Position numbers and translations under genes: made by a program. Below, piece after piece: positions 21,170 through 32,960 of a stretch of 64,000 nucleotides of DNA (positions within the stretch are counted from its first letter, which is position 1; each line of letters begins with the position of its first letter). The stretch is taken from positions 49,284,546-49,348,545 of the forward strand of contig CM055107.1 in assembly GCA_029204225.1 (NCBI GenBank), in the 5' to 3' direction. This DNA comes from Diphasiastrum complanatum (Eukaryota; Streptophyta; Lycopodiopsida; Lycopodiales; Lycopodiaceae). The notes below the pieces were generated by a model, which saw only the letters and a program-made list of their open reading frames with translations, was not told the DNA's origin and did no database searches.

Positions 21170-23170
21170 TTTTACAAAAAAAAAAATTCATGGGTCGAAA
21201 ATTGAATATTTTTGGACAAGTCCGTCGACTTTGGGTCGGATCGGATTGGTTTGAATATTTTCGATCCAATAGAAATTCGATTCCTAACAAAAATTGATCG
21301 AAAGAAATTCAACACGTGGAGAGATGGTAATCCTTTCTTCACACGATCTCGTGCATCAACAAGTGCGTACAGACAAGTGGTATTTTCATCTCATTATTGC
21401 TCATGTCTTTTGAGATATATTACGATTTTGTCAGAAAGACTGATTGCATGATATAAAATCTTCTAGGATTATCTTTCAATCAATAGTCTTTTTCTTTATA
21501 AATCCATCAATTGATCTGCGAATCGTTAATACCTTCAACGTTTCAATCTCAATCTTCTGCTCACAATGCTCTCTCTCTTGTTTCTATCAAAATGGCTGAT
21601 TGTGGCTTAATCAGAGGCAGACGCATAATCAGAAGATGGGTAATAATGTTGCCCCCAATATCGATGAAGACTCTGGTATTACCTCTAAATATTCTCCTCC
21701 TACTAATTACTTTTCCAACATGGAAGAGATGTTTTCTAAAGAAGTAGAACCAGAACAAAAAGAACCTAGTTCCAGAGAATACAATAATCCATTGGTTCGC
21801 AATCTTCTGGCGTTCAGAGTATTGACAATGTTGTTGATATTATGCACACGTTTATACGTGTTCAGCTTGATTATGGCTCTGTATTACGGAACCCATTTGA
21901 TGTAGAAATTTTGTTGTCAAAATTTTGCGTAGTATTATACTAAAGAAGACTCTGATGTTAACGCATCTTTGGATATGAATATTATTTCTGTTTATATTGC
22001 AACACGCTTGTTTCATGGATATGCATAATTCTCAATTGCTCTGACAATATCTTGATAACAAGTCTTGTGACGCCCGTTTCAATGAAATTCTCCTTTAGTT
22101 TTTAGAAGATTTCCCAAGATCAAAATTTATTGTTCAAGTAGGAGATTAAATCTCCTGAAATAGCCAACTTGTCCAAGGACTAATCTAAGCGAGTCTCTAT
22201 CTTCAATGCTTCTAAGAAAATTCTCGCTGGACATCTTGAATCATATTCCTTGAACCACAGAATAATAATTCCCACAGATTAATATCTCATTCTCCCTGAT
22301 GGCACCAAAATTTGGCATATGTCGTGACATATCGAATTGTGTTTTAAGGTATTTAATGTAGTATATAAGATGTCGTTCCGCATAAAGAGATAATTAATGA
22401 CATTATACTCATGGAAATTGTCATTCAATGTAAAAGATGGTTAATTGATTATCAAGGGATATTTAGTTCAGGCATCCTGTATAGCCTTTTCATTATTAAA
22501 TGATGATCTCATTAATACTGACAAAGATTTGTTAATGGTTCCCTCCAATAAATTGCCATGCATGACCATAATTTGATTGAGAGACTAACAGTCACTACAC
22601 ACACGACCATAATACCCACAAGTTTCAAAATTATGCTTCCTCCAGTTCTAACTCAGTAGCTAAGCACCCTGCAAAATGACTTAGGGAGTCAAACATCCCC
22701 TCTTATCCTACTTCTCATAATCTGACCGAAAGCACAATTACACTATTATGAATCAATTTAGACGTATTCTTCAATATGGTTTGGATTTGAACTATCTCAA
22801 TAGGCCATCAATCACTCTTTACCAAACATTCATCATTTACTTGAAAGTGACACAACTTACATATCTATCCAGACTTTGGAAAAAAAGTGAGCAACAAACA
22901 CATTCAATCGTTTAAAGAGCAAATATCCACAATCACTCATACACATAAGCGCCAAAGTATTTGCTTACAGAACTATCCTTATTAAAATCAGGTGTACAGC
23001 AGCTCTTTATAGTCTTGCGACTATAGATAACCATTTAACTATCATAACTACTGTAACTACTATTCTCGGATTTGGATAATTTTTGGACCTTGGATCGGAT
23101 CGGATCGGGTCTAAAAATTCCGATCCAGTGGAAATCCGATCCTTAGTAAAAATCCGATCTAGTCAAGAGT
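21170..23170. repeat. Pair of GATCC/GGATC-rich direct repeats
   Basis: 21220-21310 and 23070-23170 share gggtcggatcgga, cgatccaatagaaattcgatt versus cgatccagtggaaatccgat, and aaaaat(t/c)(g/c)gatc. They flank the Gypsy leader and presumed LTR. They could be ends of another element or LTR subrepeats. Confidence 0.4.
22297..23050 (-). mobile_element. Probable LTR and primer-binding site of the Gypsy element
   Basis: On the minus strand, TTTTGGTGCCATCAGGGAG at about 22313-22295 looks like a Gypsy primer-binding site. It lies upstream of the gag at 20969 in the right orientation. The adjoining TGTCACGACATATGCC may be the LTR end. The other LTR edge was not found. The 21000-22290 leader holds interrupted frames only (for example MGNNVAPNIDEDSG at 21636). 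Confidence 0.35.
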
Positions 23171-23408
23171 CCAAAATACTAAAACTTCCAAAAAACTTAA
23201 ACTATTCATTACTTCGGAAAAGCAACTATATATAATCAAAGTTTTAAATAAATAAAAACTTAAAAACTGGTCATGTGACTAAATCATGTCATCACATGCA
23301 CATATTCCGATAGCTATTCTGATGGCTAATTTTCTATTCATCAGATGATTTAGCGTGTTGTGCTTTGTTGTAGATCAACATATTTTGTTGTACTAGATTT
23401 TCAGCTGG

Positions 23409-23720
23409 TCGGAGTGGTAATCGGAATACGCGGATTTCTTTGATTCAGTTTAGCGTCTCCAATTTCGATGGCTTCCGAAGCCAATTTATTTTAAGTAGTA
23501 GATCCAAGATCTTTTATAGTATCTATATTAGTGTATTTGCTGTAGATCCAAATATATTGTTGCAGATTTAGATTTCTTGAAGGTCGGAATAGGCGGATCT
23601 CTTTGATTGAATATATCGTCGCCTATTCTGATAGCTATTTCGAAGCTAGTTCATTTCAGTATATTGTAGGTCCAAGTTTTTGCATAGTATCTATATTAGT
23701 TTTATTCAATATAGACCCAG
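23409..23720. repeat. Imperfect tandem duplication, about 174-bp period
   Basis: gtcgga...cggatttctttgatt...agtatctatattag starting at 23409 is followed by a diverged second copy from 23583. No gene is seen between here and 24064. Confidence 0.5.
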
Positions 23721-26543
23721 ATCGAGTACATTTTTTAGATCTACGCATCTTTGTTATTTTTTATGTAGATTTAGTTTTTGCTTTGAGGGGATTAGGTTTT
23801 TTCGGATTTTTTTTGCAAAAGTTTAGATTGTTGCAAGAATCTTTTTTGTGGTAATATACTTGAGAGCTTCACTATTGGTTTTTGTTTTGCTAGTTTGTTT
23901 GATGATTTCTAGGCCGATGACCATTAGAGCAGTTGAGATGCACATTCAGTAGCAGATCCCAGGTATTGACAGGGTTGAAATGGAAGTCGAAATGCATGAT
24001 GCTATTTTCAACAATATACCAATGTCTATTCTTACGTTTGTTCCAACCTTAAGGCTTTTTTTTTTATAAAAGCCGAATGAGAAACACCATCACCAGAAAA
24101 TTGGGCAATACAAGTATCAAATATCACACTAGGACAATGGGCCACGGTACCAAAATGGGCAAAACATTCATACTTAAGGAAGTACCTAAATGCATAAGGG
24201 CCACCCAAAGATCAATTATCAAGAAGGACCAGAAAAATGTCAAAGACCGTCTGAATTTAAGAGGATGCCGACAAAATGTAAAGTACCGGGCATAAGACCT
24301 TGACTCATGTTTACAAATGGGAAATTTCTATTGGATGAGAACATTGACCCACATGGGCCATGTCCTTTGGTCACGTATGCCCATGTGGCCCTATCTACAC
24401 TCTTCAATGCCATTTCAGAGTCCACATGGCACAAAGCCAAAAAGTCTTAATGAACACTTGAAAATGAAATGTTGAATGGTCAAAGGGTAGGATGAAATGA
24501 AAAATCGAAAGGTTGGGGCGTCATCCGTTGACAGATATACATGCATGGCCAGCCTCATGCAAAAGAAACCAGATTGAGAACCAATTCTGTTTTTTCATAT
24601 CATTATGCTTTCATGTTTGTTTTATTGCGTAGCCTTGCAGAGGTGCGATGGTGATATTCCTTCTTTACGTAATTTGTTGAGGGTGATGGAGACCAACTTT
24701 TCTTTCATGAGAGCCGAAAGGATCGTGGAACTGATCGTTGTGTTTGAGAATTTCTTGAGTATCTGTCAAAATCACTATCGCGGAGCTAACACATATCAAA
24801 GATGGAGAGTGTGGAGTAACGTTAGTATTGTTGAATATCATGTTTCCGAGAGTATTGATCACCCATGTACGTAAGAGCTTCAGGGGAATGGTACTTTGAT
24901 TATGAGAACGATGGATTAACGGTTAAGTCTACTCCTGCTCAAGAGCTGGTATGGGCAGAGTCTCAGAGCTCCAAATTTTGATTGACCAGCGTTGCTACAT
25001 TAACTACTTTGATTAAGATTTTTGGAGGCTACATACTGAGCGATTGATACAGATCATGATCACTGACGGACGGGATAGGGAGAGAAATCCTAGCTGACAA
25101 CATGAGCATCCTCTGAACGTGCGTTGACTCACAAAAGTATCATCTTGTTGCTCTCTATCCTCCATGAAAGATTTGAGGCATTCCATTGCTACTGCTGTAG
25201 TTGAGAACTAACGTCGTTGACCATCCTCATAGTGCGAATACCACTTAGTTTTTAGTAAAGTTTCAGTTTATGGTGCGATCATTTGAAGAGACCATTGTTT
25301 CAGTACCTACATGAGCATGATTGCGTTAAGCAGCACCTATCGGGCCTAAGTAGACATCACTACTTTGATGTGTAACTGAGAGATTACCTTCAATCGATCT
25401 CTATGGGAGTGCTCACCGTGCATTTAAGCAGTTGTATTATGAATATTGGTCTAACTGATCTTACATCACGTTTGAAGTATGGATTCTCAGTATACTTTTA
25501 TCTGTCTCTATATAGTGATGAGATAACTAATTTCATAATGAATCCTATCAAAGCACTAGGATTGGTTTGAGCAAATGTTAACTCCATCACTGATATGGGG
25601 ACCCATTGAGAATGTACGTCTGATTATCGTGGAAGAGCTATCATTGAGCTAGAGCTGTCATTGCTGTCTGCTATGGAGCAATCGAAGGATGTTGTCTCTG
25701 TTGCTTTGTCGATAGAAACTTGCTAAACACAGTTTGTAGAAGACTGATGAGGAAGCTGATATCTAGCTGTCCATGAACTGCATGAGCTCACTTTGGATCC
25801 TGCACGACTATCAGTCATTCTAGCAACCAGTCTGCACTTAGGAGCAACACTTCTTGGTGTCTACAAGGTGAACTCCAGCAACACTACACTCTCCCGGAAG
25901 CCTAACCTTTGCATGATTGTTCTCTTATTTCCTGCGGGCTGGCGCTGGAGGAGACCTGAGAAGAGAACCTCACATGTAAGTTTCCTCATTTTGTTCTCAC
26001 ACTCTGCTACCTGCTTATTCAATCTGTGATAGATGATGCAATTGTGTATGTCATAGATGTCGCAGCAGTGATTACAGCTTCATATTGAAAAATCTTTAAT
26101 GCATACTGTTTTCTTCCATGTCTTCATAAAAAAAGATGATAGCATGCTAAAAGAACTCGTAGATAGTGTATTGTTATGTCTCAGGAGAAAGTTAAATGCA
26201 GGATAGTTGTGATTTGAGGTGATGATAGTTTTAGACTCTACCAGGATTGCTAGTTTGCTCAGAATGATTGCTTTTTGTCTAAATGCATGGAGAAAACCTT
26301 TAAGGAATGTTGCTTGAGTGAATGTGATGAGTGAATTAAGCAAGTCATCCTCGTCTCCTTGGAACAAAGGAGTGAGGTTAAGCTCACTCTAGTTGGAACA
26401 CACTACATGAGTTAAGAACAAACCTATTGTCGATTTTCATCTAGAACCACAATAGTCAAGATAACCCGTTGGAACACACGGTTCTTGACTACTCACTATC
26501 AGCCATCTAGAAACCAAGATGGTTTGGGAATTGCACGCTACAC

Positions 26544-26879
26544 TTGAACAACTCCCATGACTATTTAGATGGAAGGGGTGTACTTAACGAATACTTTGGG
26601 AAAGGGTCATATAATACAGCCATGATTCACTACCTAATGACAATAAGCATCGAGAATGTTTCGTCCAAGCCCTCCCTAGGTCCTAATATTCTGTACACTG
26701 CTACACCTTATTTGTATATCACCGTCCTTACAGGCCTGAAAATAATGTACCAACAACGGATTGTGTCCATCTTTAGTGCTACTAGATTAGCAGAGATCCT
26801 AGCAACTCCAGAGCCTTGCATATTACCACTGCTAGATTATGGTAGGACTAGGGATGTTTGTATTCTGATCCTCTTCTAG
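26544..26879 (+). CDS. Conserved short ORF 1, copy B (fused to upstream frame)
   Basis: This 111-residue frame reads SHDYLDGRGVLNEYFGKGS, then SIENVSSKPSLGPNILYTA, then the ORF 1 core LKIMYQQRIVSIF and PCILPLLDYGRTRD, with the same terminal ILILF as copy A. A one-base deletion relative to copy A joins the upstream frame (2667-2885 in A) to ORF 1. Either B shows the original long frame or A and C do. The family is unknown. Confidence 0.35.
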   Translation: MNNSHDYLDGRGVLNEYFGKGSYNTAMIHYLMTISIENVSSKPSLGPNILYTATPYLYITVLTGLKIMYQQRIVSIFSATRLAEILATPEPCILPLLDYGRTRDVCILILF

Positions 26880-26987
26880 AAATGTTAGAAGCCCACACAT
26901 GCATAGAGGTTTATGTGAATGATTATTGATTGAGGAGTGTTAGTTATATTGAGAGCTTGACATGTCAGAGAAGCAGTCAACTATTAT

Positions 26988-27245
26988 ATGGCCTACGCCT
27001 CGAACCCAAGGAGGTATTGCCCCGTAGTCAAAATAATTGGATGGGCTTCACTAGAACCGATATCATTAGACACCACCATTGGAATTGTAAGGGCTGGGGA
27101 TTTAGCCATTGAAGTTGATAATGAGGGATTTAGAGTCAAAACATCCATGTACATCAGAATGAACGACTCATGGGTCCTGGTAGCAACACGCTCCATAGAA
27201 CTTCAAAGTGCTACTAGGACGAGATCTGGGCCTGGATTGTTATGA
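26988..27245 (+). CDS. Conserved short ORF 2, copy B
   Basis: 85 residues, starting MAYASNPRRYCPVV. Same length as the copy A frame and free of indels. Its stop overlaps the ORF 3 start (TTATGA) as in copy A. Function unknown. Confidence 0.35.
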   Translation: MAYASNPRRYCPVVKIIGWASLEPISLDTTIGIVRAGDLAIEVDNEGFRVKTSMYIRMNDSWVLVATRSIELQSATRTRSGPGLL

Positions 27246-27619
27246 CTGGGTTAGGATTGCGAGAGCTACCTCTACCAGGTGACTTCTGCCAGTTGAGTAG
27301 TAATGTAAGGGTTTATCATTATTTATATTCCAGGGATTTCCATAGACATCTCCTAGCTGGAGATAGATTGTTCAGAGTTAGACATAATGCAAACTGTAGT
27401 TCCCTTGTAGTGTATGAGTTGAGTGAAGATTCTACGTGGAAAGAGTTAGGAGGATCATTTACCCAATATACTGAATTGCATCTAGGGCTTCCCGATCCAT
27501 TGCCAGAGTATGTGTTAGAGAACTTAAATGATATCATCAAGGATTCTGGAAGAGATCCTCGACAAGAATACGAGGAGGAGGTAGCTCTGGAACTTCGCAA
27601 GCGAGCAAGATATCATTAG
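27242..27619 (+). CDS. Conserved short ORF 3, copy B
   Basis: 125 residues, same start and stop positions as in copy A, with LPLPGDFCQLSSNVRVYH and an acidic tail (KDSGRDPRQEYEEEV). The substitutions against A are spread and mostly conservative. Function unknown. The MITE lies 24 bases after the stop. Confidence 0.4.
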   Translation: MTGLGLRELPLPGDFCQLSSNVRVYHYLYSRDFHRHLLAGDRLFRVRHNANCSSLVVYELSEDSTWKELGGSFTQYTELHLGLPDPLPEYVLENLNDIIKDSGRDPRQEYEEEVALELRKRARYH

Positions 27620-27642
27620 AGCAAGTCGTGAGTTTCAAGAAG

Positions 27643-28019
27643 CATTAGAGGAGTTCTAAATCCAAAAAAGACCCTTTGTAAAGATTCTTTTTATATTTTT
27701 TCTCAATTTTTTCTTACACATGGACCAATCAAAACACTCAAATTTGAAATCTACGTAACGTAACTTTTTGAGTCTACATTTTAATTCCACACTGAAAATG
27801 GCATAACTTTTTAGTGGTAAGTCCGAATTTAGCGGAGTTTGGTGTATTGGAAAGCGCTCTACAAGAACTTTCCAGTGATATTTAGATGACATACTTCTGA
27901 GCTACGATGAAAAAGTTATGGCAAGTCAAAAGTATTGGGGTTATAATATTTTAATAATATAAACTACATCTTGCACGAATTCTTTAAGTGTCTTTTTGGA
28001 GCTCAAAACTCCTCTAATG
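27643..28019. mobile_element. MITE-like element, 377 bp, with about 45-bp terminal inverted repeats
   Basis: The left end is CATTAGAGGAGTT(C)TAAATCC and the right end reads CATTAGAGGAGTTTTGAGCTCC on the opposite strand. The similarity runs about 45 bases into the element (CAAAAA(A)GAC, then AAAGATTC / AAAGAATTC). Copy A has the empty site at 3836-3845: caagaag directly followed by actgagg. No obvious target duplication is present, so the superfamily is unclear. No coding capacity. Confidence 0.75.
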
Positions 28020-28252
28020 ACTGAGGAAGTGAGTATAACCCTTTATAGGCTATGTCTCTAGAGGCCTGGAAAACCTCTATTAGCTATAGAGGTATGGCTT
28101 GGTCAATAGAACATGTCAGAGATCCCCTAGTTAGCTTTGTGTTTGAGACGTGTACGACCATTCTCGTAATAGCACGACACTAAACACATAGTGGTGCTGT
28201 ATCCTGTTATGTGTTTTTCCCTTAGCTTTGATCCCCTGAGTGGGAAATGCCG

Positions 28253-28700
28253 TAACATTTTTGGTGCATCTACCAGGAGTGGCTTGATAAGGGACTATTG
28301 TTTCGAAAGTAGTTATCATACAAATGGAATGTCCTAAGAATTTGCTAAATTGAATGAGTACGTTGTTTAGACCGTCAGCCGCACACGTAACATTTTTGGT
28401 GCGTCTGTCGGGAGTGGCTTGATAAGGGAATATTGCTTGAAGCGTAGTGATACTATCAATGGTCTACAAATTTCATGTGTCTGTGAGTGCAAGTGTTGAG
28501 AATGATTCTATTGTTTAGACCGTCAGACGCACACGTAACCTTTTTGGTGCGTCTGTCGGGAGTGGCTTGATCAGGGAATATTGCTTGAAGGGTAGTCATA
28601 CTATCAATGGTCTAAAAATTTCATGTGTCGGAGATCGCAAGTGTTGCGAATGATTTTGTTGTTTAGACCGTCAGACGCACACGTAACATTTTTGGTGCAT
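28253..28700 (+). repeat. Tandem array of primer-binding-site leaders
   Basis: taacatttttggtgc(g/a)tct occurs at 28253, 28388, 28536 and 28684, giving periods of 135, 148 and 148 bp. Each unit begins with the LTR end (TAACA) and the primer-like TGGTGCGTCTGTCGGGAGTGG. It continues CTTGAT(A/C)AGGGA(A/C)TATTG and ends gtttagaccgtcagacgcacacg. The last unit is cut short after TGGTGCATCTTGG. The sequence after it to about 29339 shows nothing identifiable. Confidence 0.8.
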
Positions 28701-29339
28701 CTTGGAAGTGGTCATTGATTGCTTGGAAGAAGGTTGTTGTCTCTCTAAGAAATGAGATCATTATCTATTGTTGTGAGAAGTGATTTGGATTGTCTAGAAA
28801 CACCGTACTGCTTGAAGATAGACCATTTTGAGGAATTATCCATTGGGGAAGATCTTTTCTTCATTGTATCGATGAACTGAGATAGATTGAAAGATGCAAA
28901 TCAATTACTCGTATTAGCTCTGAAATAGGCTCCAAGACTAGAAGAAAAACTTTGTGTTGTTAGGTGCTTATTGTCTTTCCACTAAACCCATATAGGTTTG
29001 CTGCAGTCCATATTGGTGGTATACACTTTAATCATGACTAGTATTCAAAATTATTACGACTAGTATTCACAATAATTATGATCAATATCTAATTTATTAC
29101 CTTTACAATATTCGCGAGTTTGGATAATTTTCTCCAACCATCAATCATGTAATCTTCCAGACGCATCTCTTAAAAGTCAATCAAATCTTCATCCAATATA
29201 TGGAAGACATTTTGTATATATCATGCAAAACAAGACACTATTAGATACAATAAATATATTTTGACAAAGAAATTACCAAAATATATTCTCAATTGTCATA
29301 TTTGATCATTCAAGCATGCGAGAGCACAATACGAAGGAG

Positions 29340-30225
29340 AAAAAACTAGAACATGTGAAATCAAGCATGCATCATCTTTTAAGTCTCCTACTCACATACA
29401 TGATTACTATAATCTCGATGTTCACAATTAAGCATGCAATAGCCAATTAAATTTGTTTTTTGTTCTCTCTATGCATGCATGCTATGTTATTTTTTGCATG
29501 TAATAAATTGATCCAAGAAAGCATACTACATTTCAACACACTAAACAACATGTTTGCAATTTTAAAAACATGTGAGATCCCTGTATTTGGAAATGATAAG
29601 AGGTTTTTACATGAACTCATACGGGAACAAAATCAAAGAAAACTTACATGTGCAAAATTTGAGATTTCAACATTTGGAAGACTTCACTTGGAATGCCTAA
29701 CATCCAAGCCCTAGCTTTAAAACCCCTAACAGCCAAGCCAAGCCATAAAAGTTTAGACCGCCATCACATTTTGGCCATCAATGTTGACTTTCTTTTAATG
29801 CCAACCTCAAAAAATAGTTACATAGTAACACCTTTGCAAAGCAAGGCCAAAAATTGCAACTTTTCAGGATTTTTAAAAATTGGTCACTAAATTTTATTTT
29901 CCTAGAAATTTTCCAATCAATTCAAGATCTCAATTTGAATTTCCTCGATACAAATCTCATAGGAACTATTGGATTAAGATTAGGATACATGTGCATGCAA
30001 CCCAAGGTAAGATAACTAGGGACTTGAATCTGAATATAAGTAGTTTTCAAAATCTCCTCATTGGTAATTTTCAAAAGGTGTTGAAAAAAAATCAAAACAC
30101 CTCAAATACATCAAATAAAAATCAGCAACATTTGCATAAGAAAGTCGACTAGAAAGCAACAACTATATGAACTATCATATCCTACATCCTTACAATGTGT
30201 TTCACAAAAAAAATCAACACATTGA
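29340..30225. repeat. Dispersed repeat, right copy (inverted partner of 4235-5390)
   Basis: The reverse complement of 4235-5390, lacking the 244-bp duplication. The open frame 29880-30152 exists only because the sequence is AT-rich; its counterpart on the other copy is interrupted differently. Confidence 0.6.
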
Positions 30226-30404
30226 TGCGCTAGTAGAATGAAATACCTTGACCTATACATGAGCTTGCATGTAGATTCCTTTTCTGGTTGCTTGGTTGTT
30301 GGAAGGACAAAGGTTTTTACAAGTGCTGCTGGAATTGAAATCCGTTCAACAACATATGCAGATCTCCAGTCCCATGACCTCCATCTTACTCAAAAACTCA
30401 CGTT

Positions 30405-30790
30405 TCAGGCTCTAAAACAACCTCCTTTTTTTCCAAAATTAAATATTGACTTATAAATAGTATCTATATTTTGATACAATTGCTTGAGTGTACACACAAT
30501 ATACATTTTTTGCAGTATACTTAAAATCAATTGATTGACAACAAACAAGCATAGACATCTTGAAGGCAAAAAAGAAATGTACCTGCCGACATTGTTGGGA
30601 AAAAACAAATCTATCTCTTTGATCCGTCCAAAACTTTGTGGAGTCATGACAAAATAACCATTCTCATCTTTCTTGACAGTTGCATTGGGACCATTGCAAA
30701 TAACTTTGAACCAAAATATGAAAAAGTTGAATCCCCTAATTCCAGCTTCGAGGATGTCATTGATTGTCCCACAAAATCAAGTTAAGAAGA
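30405..30790 (-). pseudogene. Exon-like fragment, possibly from a transposase
   Basis: The minus strand reads WFKVICNGPNATVKKDENGY, FVMTPQSFGRIKEIDLFFPN, then NVG before a CGGCAG/GTACAT donor-like site at about 30589. The D.NG(Y/F).......... D.FF pattern loosely recalls the DUF4216-type region of CACTA proteins, but this is uncertain. It could also be a host exon. Confidence 0.2.
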
Positions 30791-30879
30791 GAGTAAATTG
30801 GTGTCAGCCGTACTTGCTCAACCTGCATGGGTAAAATTTGCTATGACTCTACACACAACAACAAATAACTGTTGTTTGC

Positions 30880-31400
30880 CACGCTCATAGCCATGCAAAC
30901 AACACATGATGCATTGCAGACCAATTTGGTTTCACGTGGCAAATCGCGTGGCTATGGCATGGCAACAAGCGTGGCATTGGCCACGTCGCACAACCACATG
31001 TGGCTAAGCCACACAAGTACAAAATCCAGCACCAGCGTTCCCTCCCGGTGGCAGATTGTTTAAAATTCAAATGCGTGGCACAGCCACGCAAGGCACAACC
31101 ATGCCAAGTCTAACGAAGAAATTATTGCTGGATTAAATAGTCGTGGCACTACCACGCATGGCAGTGTCACGCAAATTCTTGGAATTTTGCCACGCGTGGC
31201 AATATTCCAGGGACAGTGAGTTTTTATTGCCACGCATGGCAAAAAAAAAATAGGTGCGTGGCAGTGCCACGTGTGGTAGTGCCACGCCATTTCATTTTTT
31301 GTCCATGCGTGGCAATGAAAAAATCTCAGTCCCTGGAATATTGCCACGCGTGCCAGGAAAAATGAAAGGGCAAGGCATTGCCACGTAGTTTTTTTTCTGC
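30880..31400. repeat. GCCACGC / GCGTGGC motif cluster with foldback
   Basis: About two dozen copies of (G)CCACGC or its reverse lie in about 500 bp, many paired as GCCACGCGTGGC or GCCACGCATGGC. Within it 31187-31262 is the reverse complement of 31279-31354, sharing GTGGCAATATTCCAGGGAC and the poly-T/TTGCCACGCATGG block. The loop of about 16 bases contains CCACGTGTGG. Long minus-strand frames (AWLCLAWLCHA) are products of this repeat. Confidence 0.85.
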
Positions 31401-31620
31401 AAAAAAAAAGTCGCGGGAACAGACCCATACATTATTTAAGATTTAGTTTTTGAAGCTAAATATATGCTTAGATTTAGATTGATTATGGAAAACATATTGT
31501 AACTAATGTGCATATTGTAACTAATGTGAGTTGATGGTTGTTTAGATTGTATGATAGAGAATGTTACATTTGTGTTTTTTAATTGTAATTAGTACATTAC
31601 TTAACTTACTAACTATTTCA

Positions 31621-31650
31621 TGTTGGTGTTGGTGTTGGTGTTGATGTTGA
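31621..31650. repeat. (TGTTGG)n short tandem repeat
   Basis: Five units of TGTTGG or TGTTGA. The rest of 31401-31926 shows no gene. Confidence 0.8.
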
Positions 31651-31926
31651 TAGGCCATCAAAAGAAGACCAATCACAAGTATCAGCAATCATCAAGGGAG
31701 ACAATGAGGTATGTCTCAAAATGCTCATAAATAAATCATTGTTTGTTTGATTCATTAATTGTTTGATATCAAAGACAATCATATACAAAATTGATACAAA
31801 GACAATCATGTACAAAATTACAAAAAACTTTTATACTTATGATAAAGAAAGAGTACATAGATTCGAAAATGGGGTATCAAAAGCCCCAACTTATCTATCA
31901 CATTACATGATAAACTAAATAGATAC

Positions 31927-32960
31927 TTAATTATCTTCAATGGAATTTGCATCTTCAGCTTCACCTTCTTCTTCCTCCCCTTGATCCAATGGAACGTTTT
32001 CATCATCGGCCTCTCTGCTTGGTGCACTTGATGGGGATCCTCTCTACAAAATTCAAAAAATAGCATTAGATTAAACACCTTTTAGATGTAGTAATTCTAA
32101 AGCACAAAAATCAATAAAAAACTAATTCTTACCAATGGCAATATCCCTTTTTCTTTCATGTGATGCACCAAAGCCGAGTATCCTTGTTGATACCTGATCT
32201 TGTATTCGGCATTCGTAAAAGGCCTTCCGAAATCATTACTCTAAAGTCACAAAACCGACATTGATTAGTTAATAAAACAATAACATAAAATAAAAACAAC
32301 ATAAATTTACTTAGAATGAAATAAAAAGAAAATTACTTACAAATTGGGCTTGGGTATTGGCTTTGCCCCCCGAACCAAGATGTGATTGCCCCAATAGGGC
32401 AATCCTTGACCACGTAGACTCCCTTTGTTGCGCAAACCGATCGGGATTGGGATTTTTTTGTTCCACCTCAACATTGCGCCAATCTTTTTTGGAGCCCAAC
32501 CGGGCCTCCGCCTTCCTACTCTAATCATCCTCCTTGCGGCTTGTCGTTTGTGCCCAATATGAGTGCACATATTGGTTAAGGCCCAATTTCTATCAAATTT
32601 TCCACCTTGATTAAACTCTTTATGCAACATAGCAATGATTCTATCTTTGTTGTCCTCATCTTGATTAGCCCAAGGGTTAAACAAGTCATTTCCAAAGTAT
32701 TTCATGGCAAGCTCTCTAATTCGGCAAATTACAACATTGCCTCATACATTTTTTATAACACTACCATCCTCGTTAACATCATAATAATTGTTGGCAGATT
32801 CTTCACTTGGTGCATCTTGCGGCACCCTCTCTTGTTTGGATTCTCCTTCGAAAAGGCATAGAAATTTCATTTTATTCCTTTCGGCCGGAGATAATCCTTC
32901 ATAAAAAACTCGAACTCGGTCTCTCGAGCCCCAGATTCTTGCTCCTCCACATGAGGAGCT
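31927..32960 (-). pseudogene. Plant transposase accessory gene (Transposase_24-like), three exons, broken
   Basis: Minus-strand exons: 32960-32341 (donor TTT/GTAAGT), 32240-32133 (36 codons, SNDFGRPFTNAEYKIRYQQG, donor TTG/GTAAG) and 32043-31927 (RGSPSSAPSREADDENVP, then an acidic tail to a stop). The first exon reads NKMKFLCLFEGESKQERV, GNVVICRIRELAMKYFGNDL, FNPWANQDEDNKDRIIAML, then RFAQQRESTWSRIALLGQS and SGGKANTQAQF. The last part has the nR...........S......GS pattern of proteins encoded by plant CACTA/PIF-like transposons (Pfam Transposase_24). All splice joins are phase 0. Damage includes an in-frame TGA at about 32742 (KNV*GNV), a frameshift near 32505 and another near 32900. The family call is by pattern and fairly uncertain; the gene structure is firm. 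Confidence 0.55.

Larger units (their letters stand above)
24064..28257 (+). mobile_element. Long LTR of the unclassified retroelement, copy B
   Basis: Collinear with 1381-4080, with three blocks absent from copy A: 24166-24758, 25378-25962 and a MITE at 27643-28019. Copy A has about 60 bp (near 1540-1600) that B lacks. It ends ...CCGTAACA at 28257, followed at once by the primer-like TTTTTGGTGCATC. The 5' end cannot be placed because it merges into other repeats near 24060. The B-only blocks could be original sequence deleted in A or insertions in B; copy C may help decide. Confidence 0.65.

Noticed and set aside
28253-28700. CRISPR-like array
   Set aside because: Units of about 148 bp repeat along their whole length with no unique spacers, and the context is a plant retroelement leader.
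31060-31428. 122-codon minus-strand frame rich in Trp, Cys and His (AWLCLAWLCHA)
   Set aside because: It is the translation of the GCCACGC repeat cluster and has no independent support.
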